Program-made: the position numbers and the translations under genes | Part shown: piece by piece, positions 37,825 to 44,791 of the stretch | Position numbering within the stretch: position 1 is the first letter of the stretch | Layout of the letters: every line of letters begins with the position of its first letter | Notes under the pieces: generated by a model | Seen by the model: only the letters and a program-made list of their open reading frames with translations | Database searches by the model: none | Told to the model about the DNA's origin: nothing | Source of the DNA: Frigoribacterium sp. Leaf186 | GTDB lineage: Bacteria; Actinomycetota; Actinomycetes; Actinomycetales; Microbacteriaceae | Direction: 5' to 3' | Assembly: GCF_001423905.1 (NCBI RefSeq) | Contig: NZ_LMPQ01000001.1 | Span: forward strand, 347,512-411,511 | Length of the DNA: 64,000 nt

Positions 37825-37846
37825 CGCGGGGCATTTGTTCTTGCCG

Positions 37847-38185
37847 CTAGTTGCGCAGAACTGCCTGTTTTCTGGGGCGAGGAGCGCAACTGCGTGCGAG
37901 AGAAAGCAGTGGTGCGCAGCTCGTCACCAACACCACACCGACACGAGCGAGGGCTAGCTTTGTCATTCGGGCATAGTGGCCGATGACGATGGCGTGATCG
38001 CGCGGCAGACCGCCGCGCCGCGCGTCAGTCCGAATGCCGGCCACTGCGAGAAGCAGCACCGACGCTTCCTTCAGAAGCTCGAAGCCCTCCCGAACGCACG
38101 ACTCGTCGTCTGTTGCGCGTTCTAGCTCGTCGAAATCGACCTCGTGAAGTGCGGGGAGTAGACGCGTATCGAAGTCGTCGAGCAT
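37847..38185 (-). CDS. Small unknown protein
   Basis: A 112-residue protein, not recognised. The first ~45 residues are acidic and helical (LPALHEVDFDELERATDDESCVREGFELLKEAS), and the rest has a hydrophobic stretch and a basic C-terminus. It lies 1 bp downstream of the 159-residue gene on the same strand, so the two are probably made together. Directly inside the island's left end. Confidence 0.5.
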   Translation of the reverse strand: MLDDFDTRLLPALHEVDFDELERATDDESCVREGFELLKEASVLLLAVAGIRTDARRGGLPRDHAIVIGHYARMTKLALARVGVVLVTSCAPLLSLARSCAPRPRKQAVLRN

Positions 38186-38186
38186 G

Positions 38187-38666
38187 TCACCTTGCGACTT
38201 TCACGTCGACCTTGACCATGATGTTCTCGATCTCACCCCGCGCCTCTTCCGACAACGTGGTGCTCGCGAGAACCGCCTCGAAGTCGAAGTCTTCTAGTTC
38301 ATCCGATCTGGAGAACTCGAGGGCGCCGAGGTGGTCGGTCAACAGTTCTGTCGCAACCGTGCGACCAAAGCCCACCTCCTGGAGCTGGATTAATCTCGGA
38401 TCAGCGGTGCCGTACTCGACGAGCGTCGCAACATTGATGCCGGAAGCCTCACGCCCCAGTGCCATGACACTCACGTCGAAGAAGTTCTGCAGGTATCCGA
38501 TAATACGGAAGCGCAGCCTACCCTCGATGTCGCGGAGGGTCCATTCAATAATGAGGTTGACGTGCTTGGGCGACTTTCGGTCGAAGGGCTCGCGCACCAG
38601 ACTCTCCTGGCGGGAGTAGTCGCGGTAGGTTATCCACCCACGCTGACCTAATGGGCGTCTACTCAA
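38187..38666 (-). CDS. Unknown protein, first gene of a two-gene unit
   Basis: A 159-residue protein with no family I can name. It looks soluble and of mixed alpha/beta type (HVNLIIEWTLRDIEGRLRFRIIGYLQNFFDVSVMAL) with an acidic C-terminal third. The start could also be a GTG at 38594. It is divergent from the double-HTH gene; the two starts are only a few bases apart, so they may share a control region. Confidence 0.5.
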   Translation of the reverse strand: MSRRPLGQRGWITYRDYSRQESLVREPFDRKSPKHVNLIIEWTLRDIEGRLRFRIIGYLQNFFDVSVMALGREASGINVATLVEYGTADPRLIQLQEVGFGRTVATELLTDHLGALEFSRSDELEDFDFEAVLASTTLSEEARGEIENIMVKVDVKVAR

Positions 38667-38671
38667 ACCCT

Positions 38672-39088
38672 ATGGAGCTGCCCTTTACCCCCGAGGAACT
38701 GCAGAAACTCGCGATTCCAGGCGACCGCGAGGCGGGTTTGAGTACGCCCGTTTCGTACGAGGCCCAGGGTGTTTCGCGACGACTGGGCCCGAAGAAGGTT
38801 GCTGAGGCTGTCCGTCGATACGAGTCGGGCGAGAGCGCGCGAAGTATCGCCGCCCAGTTCGGCGTCTCGACGTCCGCGGTCTTGAACCTGCTACGCGACA
38901 ACGCAATCGTCGTGAAGAAGCGGCTCGTCACTGATGCTGAAACGAAGCAGTTGGCAACGGAGTACGAAGCGGGTGACAGGGTACGCGAGCTTGAGCAACG
39001 TCATAGGCTCTCGCACGGCGCGGTGATGAGAGCGCTTCATCGAAGCGGGGTGACAATGCGAGCAAAGGCTCCGAGGTGCTCGGCCTAG
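38672..39088 (+). CDS. Small protein with two helix-turn-helix units
   Basis: About 138 residues. Two consecutive homeodomain-like helix-turn-helix segments are visible: AEAVRRYESGESARSIAAQFGVSTSAVLNLLR and TEYEAGDRVRELEQRHRLSHGAVMRALHRSGV. This layout is like the DNA-binding tail of serine recombinases or small actinobacterial resolvase-like HTH proteins, without any catalytic domain. It probably binds DNA and may control the two-gene unit divergent from it. An earlier ATG at 38651 would overlap the divergent start. Confidence 0.65.
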   Translation: MELPFTPEELQKLAIPGDREAGLSTPVSYEAQGVSRRLGPKKVAEAVRRYESGESARSIAAQFGVSTSAVLNLLRDNAIVVKKRLVTDAETKQLATEYEAGDRVRELEQRHRLSHGAVMRALHRSGVTMRAKAPRCSA

Positions 39089-39216
39089 TGTTCGCCGCGA
39101 CCAGCCGTCTTGAGCCGCCAGCCCATCCGCGTACACCACGACGCACACGCGCGGGGTTGCCGAGCTATACAACGCGCCGTCGAGCGCCTGTCCGCAGGAT
39201 TGAGTAGGTTCGCTAC

Positions 39217-39738
39217 GTGGAAATGAAGCCTAACGGCATTGGGGACGCCGACTGTCGAACGACCCATCTTGAACACAGTGCGTTCCCGACGAGCATGTCG
39301 CTACCCGACGTGCTCGCTAAGTATTGGTCAGAGCTCAGGAAAATCCTTCCCGCGAACGAACTGCACGTTGTAGACCCCTACATTCTTGACTCGGGAGGTG
39401 CAGACGCCGCGACATATGCCGGTGATGTGACGTCGCTTCTGGGTCCAGCGCTGCGGCGAGTCAATCGAGTGGTGTTTGTCCACGACAAGCCTCGAGTAGG
39501 TATCCGTGAACTGCTCGAGAGCGACATCGCCCTCGTCGACGCGACCACAGAGGTGCACTTCCACCGAGGAACTGTCATGCACGCTCGATACGTAGTCGCC
39601 GATCGTTCGCGAGCGCTGCGGATGGAGTTCTCGTTCAACCGCATCGGGAGGTCGTTTGGAACCGTGTCACTGGTCGATGATGGCGAGGACCTCGCTGGCG
39701 TGCTCGAGGAACTTGAGCGGCTCTCTCCGGCAGCTTGA
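39217..39738 (+). CDS. PLD-like half-site protein, possible defence effector
   Basis: Up to 173 residues; an ATG at 39295 (MSLPDVLAKYW) is an alternative start that gives a 147-residue protein. VVDPYILDSGG, VVFVHDKPR and then MHARYVVADRSRALRMEFSFNRIG resemble a single phospholipase-D half, with the HxKx4D motif present as HARYVVAD (Lys replaced by Arg). One half-site suggests a dimer forms the active centre, if it is active. Such domains occur as nuclease effectors in defence systems. Stands alone between the double-HTH gene and qatD. Confidence 0.55.
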   Translation: MEMKPNGIGDADCRTTHLEHSAFPTSMSLPDVLAKYWSELRKILPANELHVVDPYILDSGGADAATYAGDVTSLLGPALRRVNRVVFVHDKPRVGIRELLESDIALVDATTEVHFHRGTVMHARYVVADRSRALRMEFSFNRIGRSFGTVSLVDDGEDLAGVLEELERLSPAA

Positions 39739-39904
39739 GTCGAGGGGCATCGAGAGCGCGTGACGTGAGATGAACCACAGCTGCGAACAGTCTGGATCTC
39801 CCGAGCCCGGGTTCTCGAGTTGGCGTAAGACGCGGCGGCAGCGCGTAAAAAGTCGCTTTCGGCGGGCCTTGCGGGCTACTCGACACCCATAATTCGTCTG
39901 GGGC

Positions 39905-40678
39905 CTAAATTCGTGCGGCGCTGAGCATGCGGCGAATGGGAGCCGGGAGAAGTGCCTCGCAATCGGTCTCGGAAACGAGCCGTGAAAAGTTCGCCCATAC
40001 TTGATGACGGATGTCGGAATCCGTCACACCGTAAATCGCAGCGAGGGTCGCCTCGACGCCGGCCACCGATCCGGGCTGACGAGGCTCCAGTGCTCCTCGG
40101 TCACCCGATGGATGATCAGTTTCAGTTAGAATCCGATCGAGTGGGATTTTCGCAACATCATCGGCATACTTGACGCCAGCGGCGTTGACCGAGAACCAGC
40201 ACCCGAGCTCTACTGCGCACGCGGTCTGCGCGGGTGTTCCGCGCCACCAATGCAGGACGGCGCCTCGCACAGGCATCTCCGCCAGGGCATCGAGCACGCG
40301 TCCGGGAGCGCCGCTGCTATGGATTGAGGTAATTCGAGGATGCTCTGAGAGCACTTGCAAAATGGCACCAAAGGTCTGCTCTTGCTGCGCCATCGGAACT
40401 TTCGACCGCCCGTCCAGCCCAACCTCACTCGCGAATGACGTCGCAAGGACGAGTGAGGTGAATCGCTCCGGGTCGAAGGTGTCTTGGGCTGAGACAACCC
40501 CCGGATGACAGCCCACGCCCCAAATCGTCACCGCGTCATGCCTTTTTCGCGTCGCGGCGAACTCGTCGAGTGATCGAGTCGCCACGAAGACCACCGCACC
40601 AAGCCGCTCGAGATCGCGAGCTGGAATTGTTGTCCTGACGTGCGCATGAAGATCGAGCGGTGGAAGCGATGGCGTCAT
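39905..40678 (-). CDS. qatD: QatD, TatD-like metal-dependent nuclease of the Qat defence system
   Basis: A 257-residue TatD-family protein. Metal ligands seen: LDLHAHV (HxH), ASEVGLDGR (Glu), SIHSSG and AVLHWWRG (His), LTETDHPSG (Asp). TatD enzymes are Mg-dependent DNases. It is the last of four overlapping genes with an ATPase, a glycine-rich protein and a QueC-like protein, which is the defining gene set of the Qat anti-phage system. The ATG overlaps the qatC stop by 4 bp. The acid-rich ETD motif is intact, so the nuclease is probably active. Confidence 0.88.
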   Translation of the reverse strand: MTPSLPPLDLHAHVRTTIPARDLERLGAVVFVATRSLDEFAATRKRHDAVTIWGVGCHPGVVSAQDTFDPERFTSLVLATSFASEVGLDGRSKVPMAQQEQTFGAILQVLSEHPRITSIHSSGAPGRVLDALAEMPVRGAVLHWWRGTPAQTACAVELGCWFSVNAAGVKYADDVAKIPLDRILTETDHPSGDRGALEPRQPGSVAGVEATLAAIYGVTDSDIRHQVWANFSRLVSETDCEALLPAPIRRMLSAARI

Positions 40679-41976
40679 CCGACCAAGCCCCGAAGCTCGT
40701 CGACGCCGAGCGTGCAGAGCGCAAGGGCGCCCTGCGCCGCATAGTCCTCCGGAAGTGACATCACCATTATGTCGCGCGGCCTCACACCTCGGTACACGAA
40801 GTCACGCATCGGCTCAACGATGGTCTTTCCGCGCACGAACTCATCGAAACGGCCCGTGGTGTCATCCACAAGATAAGTGGTCGTGTCGGGGACGCCTGAC
40901 GCACCAAAAGCCGCACGTCGGACAAGGCAGCCAAAGCACACCCCACAAGAGGAACCAGCCGGCGCGCCGCTGTATCGACCATCGGTGTGGGAGCAGGAGT
41001 TCGTGGCGCTCAGATACGCGGAGGCATTATCGACGCCAATCGCCGCCGCGAGCCGCCGGAACATCTCGCCCTTCGTGATGGCCTCGAATGGATTCTCGAG
41101 CGAGCCGTGGCCGCCAGCGCTCGTGACAATTGCGCTGAGGTTGCGGAGGAACCGTGGATGAGTGGTGTGGGTCGAGAGGCTCCCTCGACGGTCGGGGCCG
41201 AGAGGAGGGTTCAGTGAGGCGAAGCCGTTCTCGGGGATCCAAAGCGTGGATTGGGCACGCTCCGCAACGGCAAGTCCGAGCGCAAGGAAAAGGAACGATC
41301 GCGACCGGGTCGACGATTCATTTCTGAAAGTGGTGCCGTCCAGCCGCGTGGCGCCGCGGCTCAAGTGGAACTGGTGGTGGATCTGCGGCTGATCCGGAAC
41401 AAAACCCTCGATAGCTGACACCAGGTCGCGCTGAACCGGCGAGATCGCCGTGAAGCTGAAGTGTGAGACAAGCGCCTGCGAACTGCCTGCGCCTAGATCG
41501 AGTGCCGACATGAGGGCGCCAACTGCAGAATCTGCGCCGCCACTCAAAAGCACCGTGCGCCCGTGGCGCTGTCCCGCGATGGGTAGGGGCGGGAACGCCA
41601 TTCCCGGGGCCTGGGCAAAGCTGAATGCCCATCGGTCACCTGTGAGGAAGCCCACCAGGGCAGAGAGCTCATCGGTACGTGCGGCCCAGACCTCCGGGCT
41701 GGCAACCTCGACGGTGATATCAAAATCACGTGCGTTCCAGGTTGATCCGCCCCGCTCACGGAGGATCGACCGATCGGACGCAAGCACGGCGAGGGCGATT
41801 CGAACCAGGTCAACATTGATCGGGTTGACTGCGCCGAGCTCAGAAAGGAAGGGTCCGGTCGACCCAGTGAAGGTCGTGCGGCCGCCCTTCGTCCAAAGGA
41901 ACACCTCGTCGAACGCCCCGTCCGAGAGCGCGGCATCCGCGGAGCTCTCGGAGAGAGTCAGGAGTAGCCGGCTCAT
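40675..41976 (-). CDS. qatC: QatC, QueC-like PP-loop protein of the Qat defence system
   Basis: A 433-residue protein. The PP-loop SGGADSAVGALMSAL (ATP pyrophosphatase) lies near residue 145, and the C-terminal CSHTDGRYSGAPAGSSCGVCFGCLVRR gives a Cys cluster like the zinc site of QueC, the enzyme that makes 7-cyano-7-deazaguanine. In Qat it is thought to modify a protein or base in a QueC-like reaction; the target is not established. Longer than housekeeping QueC (~230 residues), with an extra N-terminal domain. The ATG overlaps the qatB stop (ATGA). Confidence 0.88.
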   Translation of the reverse strand: MSRLLLTLSESSADAALSDGAFDEVFLWTKGGRTTFTGSTGPFLSELGAVNPINVDLVRIALAVLASDRSILRERGGSTWNARDFDITVEVASPEVWAARTDELSALVGFLTGDRWAFSFAQAPGMAFPPLPIAGQRHGRTVLLSGGADSAVGALMSALDLGAGSSQALVSHFSFTAISPVQRDLVSAIEGFVPDQPQIHHQFHLSRGATRLDGTTFRNESSTRSRSFLFLALGLAVAERAQSTLWIPENGFASLNPPLGPDRRGSLSTHTTHPRFLRNLSAIVTSAGGHGSLENPFEAITKGEMFRRLAAAIGVDNASAYLSATNSCSHTDGRYSGAPAGSSCGVCFGCLVRRAAFGASGVPDTTTYLVDDTTGRFDEFVRGKTIVEPMRDFVYRGVRPRDIMVMSLPEDYAAQGALALCTLGVDELRGLVG

Positions 41977-42806
41977 GCGTGGACTCCAAAGATCATGCCG
42001 ATGTCGCGAATGCCGGTCTCAATCGCAGTCGCCATCTCTTGCTCTGTGGCGCCGGTGGAACTCAGATCGGCCTGGGCCGCATACACCGCCGCGACGTCAC
42101 GAATCTGCTGTTCCGTACTCTGGCGCTCCGCACGGGAGGCACCCTTCTCAAAAAGCGTCGAGGAGATCTCAGTGAGGGCCGTCTCTGCAATGGTGGTTTC
42201 GATGGTCTTTCGCACCACCTCCTCGGGAGACGGTGCGCGATCCGCGGGCTGCTCAAGGATCCAGGCGACAACATCGGCCACGATGTCGCGCTCCTCGGCA
42301 TCAGCAAGCGTGCTGTCAGCCTGGGCCTCAAACGCGGCCTCGACAATTTTGATGCCAATGGCAACCGGGTCGCCGAGAGCACGGAGCTCGTCGTAGTTGA
42401 GTCCGGCGCTCCGCAGGATGGCACGATCACCCGCAGAGTAGGCGAGGGCGAGCCGTCCCGCCCGACCGGCGGCACGAGAGATACGGCCAACAGATCGGGT
42501 TACCCCGCCAGATGAGCGACCCCCGCCACCAGCGGCGCCCCCAGCTCCACCACCCCCGCCGCCTGGGCCGTCTCCGCTTCCGCCACGAGAGCGGAAGAGG
42601 AGACGGACCGCGGGTCCGAGGTCGATAGTTGGCGCGGCACTACCCGGAGCACCCTGGGGATTTGCCGGGGCGCCATCAGGATTGTCGGCGGTTTGTTCGC
42701 CGTCGTCGCCGCCGAAGCTGCCGCCATCGAGCCAGGCCGCAATGTTGTCCCGAAGGTCCTTGGCATCCTTGCCGCCACTCCCGCCGAACGATCCGCTAGT
42801 TCCCAC
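41973..42806 (-). CDS. qatB: QatB of the Qat defence system
   Basis: A 277-residue protein. The N-terminus is Gly/Ser/Asp-rich and probably disordered (residues 1-110, with long Gly runs near 88-108), followed by a helical domain (SVGRISRAAGRAGRLALAYSAGDRAILRSAGL...IAWILEQPADRAPSPEEVVRKTIETTIAE). The function in Qat is unknown; recent models propose it is the modified substrate of QatC. Start: the GTG at 42806, 11 bp inside the end of qatA; a longer upstream frame would overlap the whole end of qatA and reads as noise. Confidence 0.82.
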   Translation of the reverse strand: MGTSGSFGGSGGKDAKDLRDNIAAWLDGGSFGGDDGEQTADNPDGAPANPQGAPGSAAPTIDLGPAVRLLFRSRGGSGDGPGGGGGGAGGAAGGGGRSSGGVTRSVGRISRAAGRAGRLALAYSAGDRAILRSAGLNYDELRALGDPVAIGIKIVEAAFEAQADSTLADAEERDIVADVVAWILEQPADRAPSPEEVVRKTIETTIAETALTEISSTLFEKGASRAERQSTEQQIRDVAAVYAAQADLSSTGATEQEMATAIETGIRDIGMIFGVHA

Positions 42807-44697
42807 GGGTGTCCCATGCCTTCTCGACGACCGTGATGGAGTTGACCACGGGCTCAAGCTTTGCTCCGGACTTCCACGCTTCGAGGACCGGTCCGTACAT
42901 GTCTGCGTCGAGCGGGCGCAACTTGAGGACCGTTGCCGCCTCAACGTCGACACCGCGCACTGATTTCAGCGCCGCAATAACATCTGCGGCTACCGCTGGC
43001 TGGGCGACAGCGATGCGGAGGAGGCTCTCTACCGAGAACTTCTGAATGGTGGGTTGGTCTCGCGTGCGCCGTCCGAGGAAGCTGACAAGCGTGCGCGCAT
43101 CGGTCTCAGGCAGCGCCTGAAGGGACGCGTCCGTAATGCCGGAACGGTCAACTTTAAGCGAGGAGGTGAGTGAAGACGCGAGATCACGGAGGCGTTCCGG
43201 AAGTCCTGAGTCAATGACCTCAATCTTCGCAAACGAGGCGGCGAGATACAGATATCCGGAAATGGCCGCCGCATCGAGGGCTGGCGGGAGCCTCGCCCAG
43301 CGCCGCAACGTGTCGGTGAAGCCCTCGTCAGAGCTCGGTGGCGCTACGTCTTCCGCAGCGGCGACGGTGCGCTTCGCCTTCGATGCGGGCTTATCCTGCG
43401 TGGCGGTGGCGGGTGCGGCCTCCGGCTCGGCCTTCGTGCCAGGACCGTTGGCCACCAGGTCTAGGGCCTCGAGCTTGTCGCGAAGCTGATTTGTGGCCAA
43501 CCAGTCGAGTACTTGCTCGAAGTCATCGGTCAGAATGCGTTCAAGCACCATCAGCTTGGCGACCGCGTCAGGTTTGAGATCGAAGCCCCGACGCCGCGCA
43601 ATGCTTTGACGCACATTGAGGTCGTTCAGGAACCGCTTGATGCGGCGAGGATTGCCGTGGAACTTTTCATACAGAATTGGAGTGAGGCGTGCCGCGGTCA
43701 CGAGATGATCAGCCAGCGCACTCCCCTCCGCGACCTCGACCGCGTCGAGTCCACCGCCCGAGATTCGCAGCTCATTGCATTGCGCCACCAACTTCTCGTA
43801 GTCGTCATCTTCGAGACCGGCCTTCCCCAACAGGAGGAAGAGGTACGCCTCGGTGTCGAAGCGGCTGAGAGCGGGAACGGGGATCGTGGTTTGAACGATC
43901 TTGTGGAGGTAGAGCTTGGCCGGCGACTCATCGTCTTTGTCGCCATCGGATGTGTGGAACTTCTGCTGAATTGCCTCAGCCACACGATCCTCGTCCGCGG
44001 CGATGACAAACGACATGCCCTTGGCAGAGAGGAAGAGACGAATCGCCTCGAGAGTCTCGACAACAGTGTCAGGGAGACAACGGTCCAGGTCGTCGACCAG
44101 AACCACCACGCGAGAGACGTGCTGAAGCGCAGGATCAGCGAGAAGTTCCTGGAACTGCTCGCGAAACTCAGTCATGCCCTTCTCGCCCTCGAGACTCTCG
44201 GGGTCGTCGTTGACCAAGCCGAAGACATCATCGAGTTGAGGCAGCTGCAGGGTGACGGCTGTGCGTGCAGCCATCTTTACGGCCTTGGTCCAGTTGACCT
44301 TGCGCACGAGCTTCTTGAACGTCTCGAGCCCGGCCTTGCCAACTGGGTCGCTTTCATTGAACTCGCCGTTCAGCGCGCCAAGCACCTCAGCAATGAGGCT
44401 CTCCTTCGGACCGACGGCGGGGTCGTAACGCCAGGGCTGGGTTGGCACGACCAACACCTTGCCGTCAAACCCTTGTGAGCGCGCGTCGATCTCCGCCACG
44501 ACGAGCTCCAACACGCTCGTCTTGCCGCTCCCCCAAGCTCCGGACAACCCGATCGCGATCGGATCGAGATCGTCGTCGAAGATCGCGTCGGCGACTGTCT
44601 CCGCGACGGCGCGAAAGGCGAGCAGGTCCTTCTCGGCCGGTTCATCCGACCAGAGCGGGAATGCGTTCGGGTTTTGTGATGTGTTCATGGTCCCCAT
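42796..44697 (-). CDS. qatA: QatA, KAP-family P-loop ATPase of the Qat defence system
   Basis: A 633-residue ATPase. Walker A GAWGSGKT at residues 53-60, Walker B VVVLVDDLDRCLPD, and FVIAADEDRVAEAIQQKF match the KAP NTPase family. A later Pro/Ala/Lys-rich linker (~395-440) joins a helical C-terminal domain. First gene of qatABCD. The ATG at 44697 lies about where transcription from the promoter at 44707-44734 would start, so the mRNA may be leaderless; ATG at 44688 is an alternative. Confidence 0.88.
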   Translation of the reverse strand: MGTMNTSQNPNAFPLWSDEPAEKDLLAFRAVAETVADAIFDDDLDPIAIGLSGAWGSGKTSVLELVVAEIDARSQGFDGKVLVVPTQPWRYDPAVGPKESLIAEVLGALNGEFNESDPVGKAGLETFKKLVRKVNWTKAVKMAARTAVTLQLPQLDDVFGLVNDDPESLEGEKGMTEFREQFQELLADPALQHVSRVVVLVDDLDRCLPDTVVETLEAIRLFLSAKGMSFVIAADEDRVAEAIQQKFHTSDGDKDDESPAKLYLHKIVQTTIPVPALSRFDTEAYLFLLLGKAGLEDDDYEKLVAQCNELRISGGGLDAVEVAEGSALADHLVTAARLTPILYEKFHGNPRRIKRFLNDLNVRQSIARRRGFDLKPDAVAKLMVLERILTDDFEQVLDWLATNQLRDKLEALDLVANGPGTKAEPEAAPATATQDKPASKAKRTVAAAEDVAPPSSDEGFTDTLRRWARLPPALDAAAISGYLYLAASFAKIEVIDSGLPERLRDLASSLTSSLKVDRSGITDASLQALPETDARTLVSFLGRRTRDQPTIQKFSVESLLRIAVAQPAVAADVIAALKSVRGVDVEAATVLKLRPLDADMYGPVLEAWKSGAKLEPVVNSITVVEKAWDTRGN

Positions 44698-44706
44698 GTG
44701 CCCCTG

Positions 44707-44734
44707 AGTATGACAGCGGTAGCGAAAACGTCAA
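44707..44734 (-). promoter_or_regulatory. Likely qatA promoter
   Basis: On the minus strand: TTGACG (44734-44729), a 16-bp spacer and CATACT (44712-44707), close to the sigma-70 consensus. Transcription would begin a few bases before the qatA ATG at 44697, giving a leaderless or nearly leaderless message. Confidence 0.6.
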
Positions 44735-44746
44735 GCATGCGCAGAA

Positions 44747-44772
44747 CTCCCGACTGCGGGTTCTTTCGGGAG
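44747..44772 (-). terminator. Possible terminator after the helicase gene
   Basis: CTCCCGA (44747-44753) and TCGGGAG (44766-44772), a perfect 7-bp stem with a 12-nt loop. It lies 19 bp after the helicase stop and before the qatA promoter. If it acts, the RM-helicase operon and qat are separate transcripts. Confidence 0.5.
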
Positions 44773-44791
44773 ACGGTTCGGTCGTTGAGAT

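Noticed and set aside
37778-37850. A complete tRNA gene
   Set aside because: The D arm and the acceptor 5' strand are absent, so it can only be a fragment.
38651-38672. ATG 38651 as the start of the double-HTH gene
   Set aside because: It would overlap the start of the divergent gene by 16 bp; the next ATG avoids this. The choice is still uncertain.
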